Made by a program: the position numbers and the translations under genes
Notes under the pieces: model-generated
Told to the model about the DNA's origin: nothing
What the model saw: the letters and a program-made list of their open reading frames with translations, nothing else
The model's database searches: none
From: Mycetocola_A sp015752285
GTDB lineage: Bacteria; Actinomycetota; Actinomycetes; Actinomycetales; Microbacteriaceae
Reading direction: 5' to 3'
NCBI RefSeq assembly: GCF_015752285.1
Contig: NZ_JADOUY010000001.1
Span: 496,001 to 560,000, forward strand
DNA: 64,000 nt
Shown here: positions 42,424-50,402 of the stretch, piece after piece
How the letters are laid out: each line of letters begins with the position of its first letter
How positions within the stretch are numbered: position 1 is the first letter of the stretch

Positions 42424-43392
42424 GTGAACGGTGATTCGTTCGAAGTGGAACTTCCGCGGGGTATCGCGCTCGCGTGGGGTGTTGCGGTCAATCCTCAGCG
42501 CGGCCCCAAGCGGGAGCTCAGCATCGAGGGAATCGTCGATGTTGCCGTCACACTCGCCGACGAGGGCGGGCTACCAGCTGTGTCGATGTCGAGTGTCGCC
42601 GCGACACTGGGATTCACCACGATGTCGCTCTACCGTTACGTCAGCGCCAAGGACGACCTGCTCCTCTTGATGCAGGAGAGCGGCACGGGACTGCCTCCGC
42701 GCCGCATCGCCGAGGCAGACACGTGGCGTGACGGGCTGACGGCGTTCGCCGAAGAGACCCTGGCGACCTACCTCGCACATCCGTGGCTTCTCGACATGCC
42801 GATCCGGGGAATTCCGAACACGCCGAACAATTTGGCCTGGATGGATGCCGGTCTCGCTGCCTTGCGCGACACACCCCTCGACTGGTCTTCGCGCGTTGCA
42901 TCTGTGCTTCTCGTCACCGGGCAGACGCGCTTCCAGGCCCTCATCGAGCGCGGCTATGCTGATCGGTCCCGCGAAACCGGTGTTGCCCCGAATGACAACG
43001 ATCTCGCCGACGCCCACATCCTCGGCAATCTCGTGACCGAGGACGCTTTTCCCCAGCTGTTCGCTGCGCTCCGTAGCGGCGTGTTCTCCGATGAAGACAA
43101 CAACCCGTTCACGTTCGGACTGGGCCGGGCCCTCGATGGCATCGAGCGCCTGATCGACAACTGGCACGGCTCCGCCCCTGACCCGGTCGGATGGGAACCG
43201 CCCGCGACCGATGCTTTCCCTCGGGACGAGGTGGTCACTCGCGCTCGTCAGGCGCGACGTGAAGCCGAGATCAGGCTTCGCGATGCGCAGCGACGGGAGA
43301 CGGAGGTCGTGAAGAAGGCTCGCGAGCGTCAGTCCAGAAAACACGATGCCGACGCACGAGCAGCGCTGAAGGCGGCCGCAAAGAGCATTTGA
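42424..43392 (+). CDS. TetR family transcriptional regulator
   Basis: 322 residues. The N-terminal helix-turn-helix is at about 35-80 (VDVAVTLADEGGLPAVSMSSVAATLG, TTMSLYRYVSAKDDLL). The ligand domain ends near 250 and is followed by a long Arg/Glu-rich coiled tail (about 275-322), longer than usual. GTG 42424 has GGAG 7 nt upstream and is preferred over TTG 42397. It should repress the divergent DrrAB-type exporter through the palindrome at 42341-42355, opening on binding of the exported drug. Confidence 0.88.
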   Translation: MNGDSFEVELPRGIALAWGVAVNPQRGPKRELSIEGIVDVAVTLADEGGLPAVSMSSVAATLGFTTMSLYRYVSAKDDLLLLMQESGTGLPPRRIAEADTWRDGLTAFAEETLATYLAHPWLLDMPIRGIPNTPNNLAWMDAGLAALRDTPLDWSSRVASVLLVTGQTRFQALIERGYADRSRETGVAPNDNDLADAHILGNLVTEDAFPQLFAALRSGVFSDEDNNPFTFGLGRALDGIERLIDNWHGSAPDPVGWEPPATDAFPRDEVVTRARQARREAEIRLRDAQRRETEVVKKARERQSRKHDADARAALKAAAKSI

Positions 43393-43509
43393 CGTCACGA
43401 ATTCTGCGCCGCGGCAGATCAGTTCTGCGTCAGCAACCGATGCGCGCGGCGGTGCGGTTCCACAGTGGAAGCAGAGCGCCCGCCCGGCGCGTCACGAACG
43501 GGAGACACC

Positions 43510-44085
43510 ATGTCCTTTTCCTTCACCGTCGAACCGGCACAGTTCACCAAAGCGCAACTGAACGGCATCCGGATGGCCCTCGCGGTCGCCGGGCTGGCCG
43601 CACTGATCATCGGGATCTCGATCCTCGTCTGGCCGGGCGCCTCGCTCCTGCTCGTTGCGTGGCTGTTCGGCGTGTACTTTCTCATCACCGGTGTGGCGAG
43701 GATCGCGCGCGGAGTCGCGTCGAAATCATCGAGTACGGGCTTTCGGATCCTCAGCGTCCTCCTCGGCATCCTGATCATCGCCGCCGGCATCTATATTCTG
43801 GCGAACCCGGTGTTCGGCGTCGAAGTGCTCGCCTTCGCCATCGGAATCGCCTGGGTCCTCGAAGGAGTGGCCGCACTCGTGGATCCGCCCGCAGGCTCTC
43901 GCTGGTTCAACGTGCTGTACGCCCTGGCCAGCATCGTCGGCGGTGTTCTCGTCTTCTTCATTCCGGTTGCTGCCGTCGTGATCCTGCTCAAGATCTCGGC
44001 GATCGCCCTGATCATCGCCGGTCTCGTCCAGGTCGCCCAGGCCGTCACCCTCGGTCGGAAGGCCAAGGCGGCGGCCGCACGCTGA
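43510..44085 (+). CDS. HdeD/DUF308 family membrane protein
   Basis: 191 residues with six spans arranged in three hairpins (GISILVWPGASLLLVAWLFG, YFLITGVARI, GIYILANPVFGVEVLAFAIG). This is the DUF308/HdeD pattern; HdeD aids acid resistance in E. coli. A cytoplasmic tail ends KAKAAAAR. GGGAGACACC precedes the ATG. The SDR gene follows 32 nt later but has its own -10. Confidence 0.85.
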   Translation: MSFSFTVEPAQFTKAQLNGIRMALAVAGLAALIIGISILVWPGASLLLVAWLFGVYFLITGVARIARGVASKSSSTGFRILSVLLGILIIAAGIYILANPVFGVEVLAFAIGIAWVLEGVAALVDPPAGSRWFNVLYALASIVGGVLVFFIPVAAVVILLKISAIALIIAGLVQVAQAVTLGRKAKAAAAR

Positions 44086-44104
44086 CGATCGCGGTGAGCG
44101 AAGG

Positions 44105-44110
44105 TAGGCT
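44105..44110 (+). promoter_or_regulatory. -10 element TAGGCT, leaderless promoter of SDR gene
   Basis: TAGGCT with 7 nt to the ATG at 44118. Confidence 0.5.
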
Positions 44111-44117
44111 CGCCCAC

Positions 44118-44846
44118 ATGAGCAACCCTGATGTCGCCGTCGTCACCGGCGGTGGCCGCGGCATCGGCCGGTCGATCAGCCTGCGCCTGGCACGCGCAGG
44201 CCTGGATATCGTTCTCGGCTATCGAACGGATGCCATTTCGGTCGGGGCGACTGCAGACGAGATCCGCGCACTCGGACGACGCGTGCTGTGCGTGCAGGCC
44301 GATACGACCGATGAAGCATCCGTCGCTGATCTCTTTGCGCAGGCGGAGGCTTTCGGCACAGTGACCGGAGTCGTCAACAACGCCGGCGCAGCGACGGCCG
44401 TCGGCCCGCTCGACGAGAACGACCTCGATGCCATCCGCCGCGACCTCGACGTGAATCTCTTCGGGGTCGTGGTCTGCTGCAAGTACGCCGCTCGCACGTT
44501 GCGCCGATCAGGTGGAGGCGCCATCGTGAACATCTCGTCCGCCGCTGCCACACTCGGCAGTCCCGGCAGCTACGTGCATTACGCCGCGGCGAAAGCCGGG
44601 GTCGATGCACTCACCGTCGGCCTCTCGAAGGAACTGGCTCCCGAAATCCGGGTCAATGCCGTCTCCCCCGGAACCGTGTGGACCGGCTTCCACCGCGACC
44701 CGGACCGCCCGGCGAGAGTCGCTCCGACCGTGCCCCTCGGGCGGGCAGGAGAGCCCGACGAGATCGCCGGTGCCGTCGCCTGGCTGCTGTCTTCCGAGGC
44801 GAGCTACGTGACCGGTGCGAACATCCGCATCTCGGGAGGTCTCTGA
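44118..44846 (+). CDS. SDR family oxidoreductase (FabG-like)
   Basis: 242 residues, classical SDR. Cofactor site VTGGGRGIGRSI (about 9-20), NNAG (about 87-90), catalytic Ser, Tyr and Lys in NISSAAATLGSPGSYVHYAAAK (about 134-155; YxxxK), and the C-terminal SYVTGANIRISGGL. FabG-like 3-oxoacyl or sugar reductases have this form; the substrate is unknown. Confidence 0.9.
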   Translation: MSNPDVAVVTGGGRGIGRSISLRLARAGLDIVLGYRTDAISVGATADEIRALGRRVLCVQADTTDEASVADLFAQAEAFGTVTGVVNNAGAATAVGPLDENDLDAIRRDLDVNLFGVVVCCKYAARTLRRSGGGAIVNISSAAATLGSPGSYVHYAAAKAGVDALTVGLSKELAPEIRVNAVSPGTVWTGFHRDPDRPARVAPTVPLGRAGEPDEIAGAVAWLLSSEASYVTGANIRISGGL

Positions 44847-44872
44847 ACACCGGTCGCCGTTGCTGCCGGAGG

Positions 44873-45544
44873 TCAGAGCCTGGCCGCTGACGGGTCGCTC
44901 CGTTCGGCGAGCCCTGCAGCGACATGGATGTGCTGCGTCGCGTCGAACCCCGCCTCGCCGTCGTGGGTCACGAGCACAACGGCGGCACCACGGACGCGTT
45001 CGGCCGCGATGCAGCCGGCGAGCAGGACGACTCCATCAGCGTCGAGTCCGGCCGCCGGCTCGTCGAGCAAGAGAATGTCTGCCTGCTGAGCGAGACCCTG
45101 CGCCACAAACGCCCTCTGGCGTTGACCGCCAGACAACTCATGGAGGGAGCGGCTCTCGAGGCCGACCAGTCCGACCGCGTCGATGGCACGGGCGACGATC
45201 AAGCGATTTTCCCGTCGGTCGCGACGCCGCCAACCCGTCGGCCAGCTCGCCCATCGACCCATCCCGACGACATCCGCAACCGTGAGTGGCAGCACATCCG
45301 AGGTCGCACTGCGCTGCGGCACGAGGGCCCGCCGCACTCCGTGAGCAAGAGTCAGTTCGCCGTTCTCAAGCGGATGCAGCCCGGCAAGTACTCCGAGGAG
45401 GGTCGACTTTCCACTCCCGTTCGGGCCGGTGACCACGGTCAGTGAGCCGATATCGACAGCGAGATCGACGCCGGTAAGGATCGATCGGGCGTCGTACCCG
45501 GCGTGTGCTTGGCGGAGAGTGGCGAGAGTATCAGTGGAAGGCAC
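44873..45544 (-). CDS. aztA: zinc ABC transporter ATP-binding protein
   Basis: 223 residues. Walker A TGPNGSGKST at about 39-48, signature LSGGQRQRAFVAQGLAQQ, Walker B DILLLDEPAAGLD and the switch VTHD. This short ABC type belongs to metal (Zn/Mn) importers. It is divergent from a matching permease, across a 54-bp gap with a Zur-like palindrome, and the next genes on the other strand encode AztC- and AztD-like proteins. The gene symbol is inferred from this context. Confidence 0.8.
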   Translation of the reverse strand: MPSTDTLATLRQAHAGYDARSILTGVDLAVDIGSLTVVTGPNGSGKSTLLGVLAGLHPLENGELTLAHGVRRALVPQRSATSDVLPLTVADVVGMGRWASWPTGWRRRDRRENRLIVARAIDAVGLVGLESRSLHELSGGQRQRAFVAQGLAQQADILLLDEPAAGLDADGVVLLAGCIAAERVRGAAVVLVTHDGEAGFDATQHIHVAAGLAERSDPSAARL

Positions 45545-45562
45545 CGCCTCACTGTAGCAATT

Positions 45563-45575
45563 GATAATCGTTATC
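45563..45575. promoter_or_regulatory. Zur-like box
   Basis: GATAA-TCG-TTATC, a perfect palindrome in an AT-rich core, centred between divergent aztA (45544) and the permease gene (45599). It resembles zinc-uptake regulator boxes of the Fur family. Confidence 0.65.
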
Positions 45576-45598
45576 GTTTAACGCTAGGGTTTCGAACC

Positions 45599-46486
45599 GT
45601 GTCCTGGCTCACCGATCCCTTCGCCGCCGAGTTCATGCAGCGAGCACTGCTCGGCGGCATCCTCGTCGCCCTCATCTGCGCCGTCGTCGGCGTATGGGTC
45701 GTGCTGCGGGGAATGGCGTTCCTCGGCGAAGCGATGGCGCACGGGATGCTCCCCGGCGTCGCTCTCGCCACCCTCCTCGGTGTGCCTGTTCTGGCCGGGG
45801 CCGCCGTCAGTGCCGTCGCGATGAGCGCCGGCATCGGTCTCATCCGACGGCACGGCAGGCTCTCGCACGACACCAGCATCGGCATCCTCTTCGTGGGGAT
45901 GCTCGCCCTCGGTGTCATCCTCATCTCGCACTCCGGCAGTTTCGCCACGGATGCCACGGCCATCCTCTTCGGTGACGTGCTCGCGATCTCCTGGTCCGAC
46001 GTCGGCACACTTCTTCTGGCCCTTGGGGTGACCGTCGCCATCACCGTCACATTCCACCGCCCATTCGTCGCACTGTCGTTCGACGAGCGCGTGGCGCGGA
46101 TGCTCGGACTGCGCCCGGGTCTCGCCCAGGTGATGCTGATCGGACTCGTGACGATCGCGGTCGTCGCCTCGTATCAAGCCGTCGGGTCGCTGCTCGTCGT
46201 CGGACTGCTGCTCGCCCCGGCTGTGGCGGCCGGGCGATGGACCCGCCGCATCGCATCCACCATGCTGCTCGCCGCTGCGTTCGGAACATTCGCCGTCGCG
46301 GCCGGCCTACTGCTCTCCTGGCACACCGGTACCGCCGCCGGCGCGTCGATCGCCGCCACGTCGATCGCCATCGCCGCCCTGTCTGCGCTAGTGCGCGGCC
46401 TGAGCGCCACTGCGCTGCGCCCGTCATCATCGTCACCCTCCGCCTCGTCCGCCCCGTCCCCGAAAGTTCTCCGTGCTTCGTCGTAA
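45599..46486 (+). CDS. aztB: zinc ABC transporter permease
   Basis: 295 residues with about eight spans. The ABC-3 (Zn/Mn) permease pattern is seen in VVLRGMAFLGEAMAHGMLPG (about 36-55; contains the cytoplasmic EAA-type coupling region) and GLVTIAVVASYQAVGSLLVVG (about 180-200). The Ser-rich C-terminal tail is unusual. It starts with GTG; its end overlaps the next gene by 14 nt, so the genes form one operon. Confidence 0.85.
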   Translation: MSWLTDPFAAEFMQRALLGGILVALICAVVGVWVVLRGMAFLGEAMAHGMLPGVALATLLGVPVLAGAAVSAVAMSAGIGLIRRHGRLSHDTSIGILFVGMLALGVILISHSGSFATDATAILFGDVLAISWSDVGTLLLALGVTVAITVTFHRPFVALSFDERVARMLGLRPGLAQVMLIGLVTIAVVASYQAVGSLLVVGLLLAPAVAAGRWTRRIASTMLLAAAFGTFAVAAGLLLSWHTGTAAGASIAATSIAIAALSALVRGLSATALRPSSSSPSASSAPSPKVLRASS

Positions 46487-47711
46487 CTCCCTCGCCATCC
46501 CGGTCCTCCTGTCGAGCACCCTGGTTCTCTGCGCCTGCTCAACACCCGGGGCCTCACCGGCACCGGCTCCATCGAGTTCGATCGGAGATGGCCATGGCTT
46601 CGTCGCCGGTGCCGAGGAGGTTGCTGAGCCTCCCCTTCACCTCCTCACCATCGACATCGACGGCTCCGTGGACCAGATGGACCTGCTCGACGAGAATTGG
46701 GCCGAACTCGGCACTCTCGACGGCACGACAGACACCGTCACTGACGGCCGGTTCGTCTTCGCCTCCAACGCAGACAGCGGCACGGTGACGGTCATCGACA
46801 GCGGTATGTGGACCCGGGACCACGAGGACCACTTCCACTACTACCGCGGATCGCCGCGCATCATCGGCTCGATCGACGGGTCGGGGCCGGCCACGATCAG
46901 CCCGGGCGCCTCGGCAACCGGCATCCACTTCGCCGACTCCGGCGAGAGCATTCTCCTCGACAGTGCCGCCCTCGGTGAGGGTGAGCTCAGCGAGCGCTTC
47001 CGGCTCGAGGGCGCGCCGCAGGCTGGTTCACTTGTCCAACTCGGGTCGGTCGCCCTCCGAGCTGGCGACTCGGGCGTGCAGGCGCTGACCGCCGACGGGG
47101 TCGAGATGACGGATGCCGTCGCGCCGTGTGCAGGCGCGGGCCCGCCGATCACCACCCCGGTGGGTGTCGCCTACCCCTGTGCAGACGACGTGCTGCTCGC
47201 GACCGATGACGACGGCATCCAGTTCGAGCGGATTGCCTACCCGGATGCCGCCGCGGCCACGCCGCTGTCCGGCACGGTATCGCCCGCTGTGTCCTTCGCC
47301 ACGCGCGAAGGACGTCCCACCGTCGCCGGTCTCGCCGGGAACGGTGGCGTCTGGCTGCTCGACACCCGCGAACGCACCCTGACCCTGCTGCCGACCGAGG
47401 CCCCGCTGCTGCAGGTGATCGCCGTCGACGATGACAACGGGCACGTGCTCGGCCTGACCCGCGACGGACGCGTCACCGTTCTCACTGCGGCGGGGAGCAT
47501 CGTGGCAACGACCGGGCCGCTGCTGCCGCAGACCATCCAGGACGCCGACCTGCTCGCCTCCGTCGAGATCGTCGCCGACCAGCAGCGCGCCTACCTCAAC
47601 GCTCCAGCCGAGAAGCTGCTCGTCGAGATCGACTTCGCTGACTCAGCCCGAATCGCCAGAAGCTTTCCCACCATCGGTGTTCCCCGCTTCCTCGCCGGGA
47701 CCGGACGGTGA
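46473..47711 (+). CDS. histidine-rich lipoprotein with propeller-like repeats, AztD-related
   Basis: 412 residues. Lipoprotein signal with Cys22 in VLCAC. The mature part has repeated blade-like strands (GTVTVIDSG, GVQALTADGV, GGVWLLDTRERTLTLLP, GHVLGLTRDGRVTVLTAAG) typical of beta-propellers such as AztD. A surface loop with His117, His120 and His122 (RDHEDHFHYY) is a likely metal site. It lies between the permease and the binding protein, where no gene is needed in the standard cluster, so a second zinc chaperone is a fair inference. GTG start. Confidence 0.72.
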   Translation: MLRRNSLAIPVLLSSTLVLCACSTPGASPAPAPSSSIGDGHGFVAGAEEVAEPPLHLLTIDIDGSVDQMDLLDENWAELGTLDGTTDTVTDGRFVFASNADSGTVTVIDSGMWTRDHEDHFHYYRGSPRIIGSIDGSGPATISPGASATGIHFADSGESILLDSAALGEGELSERFRLEGAPQAGSLVQLGSVALRAGDSGVQALTADGVEMTDAVAPCAGAGPPITTPVGVAYPCADDVLLATDDDGIQFERIAYPDAAAATPLSGTVSPAVSFATREGRPTVAGLAGNGGVWLLDTRERTLTLLPTEAPLLQVIAVDDDNGHVLGLTRDGRVTVLTAAGSIVATTGPLLPQTIQDADLLASVEIVADQQRAYLNAPAEKLLVEIDFADSARIARSFPTIGVPRFLAGTGR

Positions 47712-48625
47712 GCGGCCGAACGAACAGGCTCATCGCCGCGGTCGGCGCCGCAGCGATGATCGTCGGTGTCGTCGGGTGCGCCCCCGCAGTGTCCGACCGC
47801 CCGCTGATCGTCGTGACGACGAACATCCTCGGTGATGTGGTGTCGAACGTCGTCGGTGACGAGGCCGAGGTGCTGACCCTCATGAAACCGAACGCCGACC
47901 CGCATTCGTTCGAGATCTCGGCGCGCGAGGCGTCGCGCCTGCATGGCGCCGACCTGCTCGTCTCGAACGGGCTCGGCCTCGAGGAGGGTCTGCAGCAGCA
48001 TCTCGACAGCGCAGCGGCCGACGATGTGCCCGAACTCGTCGCCGGCGACCACATCGACGTACTCGATTACTCAGCGGGGGACGCAGCAGGGATGCCCGAC
48101 TCCCATTTCTGGACCGATCCGGCACGGATGATCGATGTCGTGAACGCGCTCACGATCGCCGTGACCGGAATCGACGGGGTCGACGGGGCCGCGATTACGG
48201 AGAACGCCGCGAGCTACGTCGACCAGCTCGGCGCACTCGACCAGCAGATGACCGACGCCTTCGCCGGCATCCCGGACGACACTCGCGCGCTCGTCACCAA
48301 CCACCACGTCTTCGGCTACCTCGCCGACCGATTCGGGTTCCGCGTGATCGGCACCATCATTCCCGGAGGAACGACGCTCGCCGCTCCGAGCGCGTCGGAT
48401 CTGCGCGATCTCGTCAGCGCGTTCGAAGAGGCCGGGGTTCGCACCATTTTCGCGGAATCGTCGCAGCCCGACAGGCTCGCGCAGGTCCTCGCCGACGAAG
48501 CCGGCATCGACGTCTCGGTCGTCGAGCTCTACACGGAATCACTCACCGCACCCGGCGACGGCGCCGACGATTACCTGACCATGATGCGCGTCAATACCGA
48601 CCGCATCGTCACCGGGCTCACCTGA
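47708..48625 (+). CDS. aztC: zinc ABC transporter substrate-binding lipoprotein
   Basis: 305 residues of the ZnuA/TroA class. Lipobox VVGC with Cys24. The zinc ligands are evident: His66 (NADPHSFEI), His133 (DSHFW), His199/200 (TNHHVF), and an acidic residue in the FAESSQPDRL segment near 250. The lack of a long His-rich loop fits the AztC type, which receives zinc from the AztD chaperone. It overlaps the upstream stop by 4 nt (GTGA). Confidence 0.88.
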   Translation: MSGRTNRLIAAVGAAAMIVGVVGCAPAVSDRPLIVVTTNILGDVVSNVVGDEAEVLTLMKPNADPHSFEISAREASRLHGADLLVSNGLGLEEGLQQHLDSAAADDVPELVAGDHIDVLDYSAGDAAGMPDSHFWTDPARMIDVVNALTIAVTGIDGVDGAAITENAASYVDQLGALDQQMTDAFAGIPDDTRALVTNHHVFGYLADRFGFRVIGTIIPGGTTLAAPSASDLRDLVSAFEEAGVRTIFAESSQPDRLAQVLADEAGIDVSVVELYTESLTAPGDGADDYLTMMRVNTDRIVTGLT

Positions 48626-48645
48626 GCCCACAACGGAAAGAAACC

Positions 48646-49881
48646 ATGACACCACGACACTCCCGTCTGCAGAGAGCAGCGATCGCCGTGCTCGGCACCG
48701 CCATGCTCGCCACCGCCTGCGCGTCGCCGTCGGCGGGCAGCGACACCTCCAACGATCCAGCCGCCGAGGGAACAACCGTCGATGCGCCCACACCGCGCGT
48801 CACCGTGACCTATGACGGCGGCATCCTCGTACTCGACGGAGCCACGCTCGAAGAGAACGCCGACCTGCCGATCGACGGCTTCACCCGCGTCAACTCTGCT
48901 GGCGACGGGCGGCATGTGCTCGTCACGGTTCCGGCCGGGTTCCAGGTACTCGACGCCGGAACATGGACCGTCGACGACACCAGCTACGTGACCGATCCCG
49001 CGCTGACCGACCTGGTCTTCGAGGCGGATGCCGCCGGTCACGTCGTGAAACACGGTGGAAAGACGGTGCTCTATGCCGACGGAACCGGAGACACGACCAT
49101 CTTCGACACAGACGACCTGCTCACCTCCTCACATGAACTACCCACGACCGAAGTCGTTCCGGCGCCTGAGGCGCACCACGGTGTCTCGATCGAACTGGAG
49201 GACGGCACCCTGCTGACCACGGTCGGAAATGAAGAGAGCCGCTCGGGGATCCGTGTGCTCGACGCTGACCGCAACGAGATCGCCGTCAGTGACGAATGCC
49301 CGTCTGTGCACGGTGAAGGCACGGCGGCCAACGAGGTCGTCGTCTTCGGCTGCAGTGACGGTGTGCTCGCCTACGACGACGGCGAGATCACCAAGATCAC
49401 CGCGCCGGATGCCTACGGCCGAATGGGTAACGCCTACGTCACCGATTCGAGTTCGATCGCGGTCGGCGACTACAACTCGAACCCGGATTCGGAGGGCTAC
49501 CTGCTCACCGAACTGGCCCTGATCGACACCGAAGCAAAGACGATGGATGTTGTCGACCTGCCCGATGGTGTCAGCTACACCTGGCGGGATGTCGCGCGCG
49601 GTCCCGCCGGCGAGATCTACCTCCTCGGCAGCGACGGTAATCTCCACGTGCTCGATGAGAACACCGGCTCGATCACCGACTCGTACCCGGTGATCGAGCC
49701 CTGGGAGAGCCCGATCGAGTGGCAGGATGCGCATCCGGCCCTCATGGTGCACGGAAACGTCGCGTACGTCACCGAACCGGCATCCGACTCGATCCACGCC
49801 ATCGACCTCGCCACGGGCGAGATCACCGCGTCGGCCGAACTCGCCGGAACACCGAACGAGATCGCGATCGCAGCGGGCTGA
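48646..49881 (+). CDS. aztD: periplasmic/extracytoplasmic zinc chaperone AztD-like propeller lipoprotein
   Basis: 411 residues. Lipobox ATAC with Cys25. Beta-propeller repeats cover the mature chain. The segment DECPSVHGEG (about 223-232) with the partner Cys about 13 residues further on (VFGCSDG) resembles the conserved AztD core, with a disulfide and the metal-binding His. AztD delivers zinc to AztC. It lies 20 nt after aztC and is followed by a strong UUCG-capped terminator, which ends the operon. Confidence 0.85.
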   Translation: MTPRHSRLQRAAIAVLGTAMLATACASPSAGSDTSNDPAAEGTTVDAPTPRVTVTYDGGILVLDGATLEENADLPIDGFTRVNSAGDGRHVLVTVPAGFQVLDAGTWTVDDTSYVTDPALTDLVFEADAAGHVVKHGGKTVLYADGTGDTTIFDTDDLLTSSHELPTTEVVPAPEAHHGVSIELEDGTLLTTVGNEESRSGIRVLDADRNEIAVSDECPSVHGEGTAANEVVVFGCSDGVLAYDDGEITKITAPDAYGRMGNAYVTDSSSIAVGDYNSNPDSEGYLLTELALIDTEAKTMDVVDLPDGVSYTWRDVARGPAGEIYLLGSDGNLHVLDENTGSITDSYPVIEPWESPIEWQDAHPALMVHGNVAYVTEPASDSIHAIDLATGEITASAELAGTPNEIAIAAG

Positions 49882-49889
49882 TCGGCGGC

Positions 49890-49917
49890 GGGCCGCTGCC
49901 GTTCGCGGTGGCGGCCC
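49890..49917 (+). terminator. stem-loop terminator with UUCG loop
   Basis: GGGCCGCTGCCG (49890-49901), loop TTCG, CGGTGGCGGCCC (49906-49917): a 12-bp stem with two G-U pairs and a stable UUCG tetraloop, ending the azt operon. Confidence 0.8.
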
Positions 49918-49978
49918 CTCTGCACAGGCTGTGCACACACTGCCGGGCTACAGTGGACGCAGGTCGTTCACTTCGACC

Positions 49979-50020
49979 CCGGACGAGGGATCAGTACCCG
50001 GACTGCGACAAGACTGGCCA
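49979..50020 (+). ncRNA. guanidine-III riboswitch (ykkC-III)
   Basis: The segment reads CCGGACGAGG, then GTACCCGG, then GCGACAAGAC in the order and spacing of the guanidine-III aptamer. The CCGG runs pair as the pseudoknot, and GATCAG/CTGGCC form the enclosing stem with one mismatch. It lies 13 nt before the Gdx gene and overlaps its ribosome binding region, so translational control is likely. Confidence 0.88.
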
Positions 50021-50032
50021 GAAACAGCAACC

Positions 50033-50356
50033 ATGTCATGGGTCATCCTCATCACGTCAGGCATCCTCGAAGCCGTCTGGGCAACAGCTCTCGGCAAATC
50101 AGAGGGTTTCACCAAACTCTGGCCATCGGTCATTTTCGGCGGTGCACTGATCCTCAGCATGGGCGGTCTCGCCTGGGCGATGAGAGACATCCCGATCGGC
50201 ACCGCGTATGCCGTCTGGGTCGGGATCGGCGCTGCTCTCACCGTCGCGTGGTCGATGATCACCGGTGACACGAGCGTCTCGTGGATCAAGGTCGCCCTGC
50301 TCGTCGGCCTGATCGGCTGCATCATCGGCCTCAAGCTCGTCGACGACGGCCACTAG
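50033..50356 (+). CDS. gdx: guanidinium exporter Gdx (SMR family)
   Basis: 107 residues with four spans. Glu13 (ILEAVWATALGK), the central substrate-binding acid of SMR proteins, and the Gdx-specific LEAxWA, GFTKLWPS and IPIGTAYAVWVGIGA motifs are visible, separating it from the drug-exporting EmrE branch. Gdx exchanges protons for guanidinium. Control by a guanidine riboswitch immediately upstream gives a coherent unit. Promoter TACAGT (about 49950) precedes the aptamer. Confidence 0.93.
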   Translation: MSWVILITSGILEAVWATALGKSEGFTKLWPSVIFGGALILSMGGLAWAMRDIPIGTAYAVWVGIGAALTVAWSMITGDTSVSWIKVALLVGLIGCIIGLKLVDDGH

Positions 50357-50389
50357 TCCCCGGGCTGAATCCCGACCAGCCGGACTCTC

Positions 50390-50395
50390 TAGGCT
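50390..50395 (+). promoter_or_regulatory. -10 element TAGGCT, leaderless promoter of GH29 gene
   Basis: TAGGCT with 7 nt to the ATG at 50403. Confidence 0.5.
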
Positions 50396-50402
50396 GAGAG
50401 GC

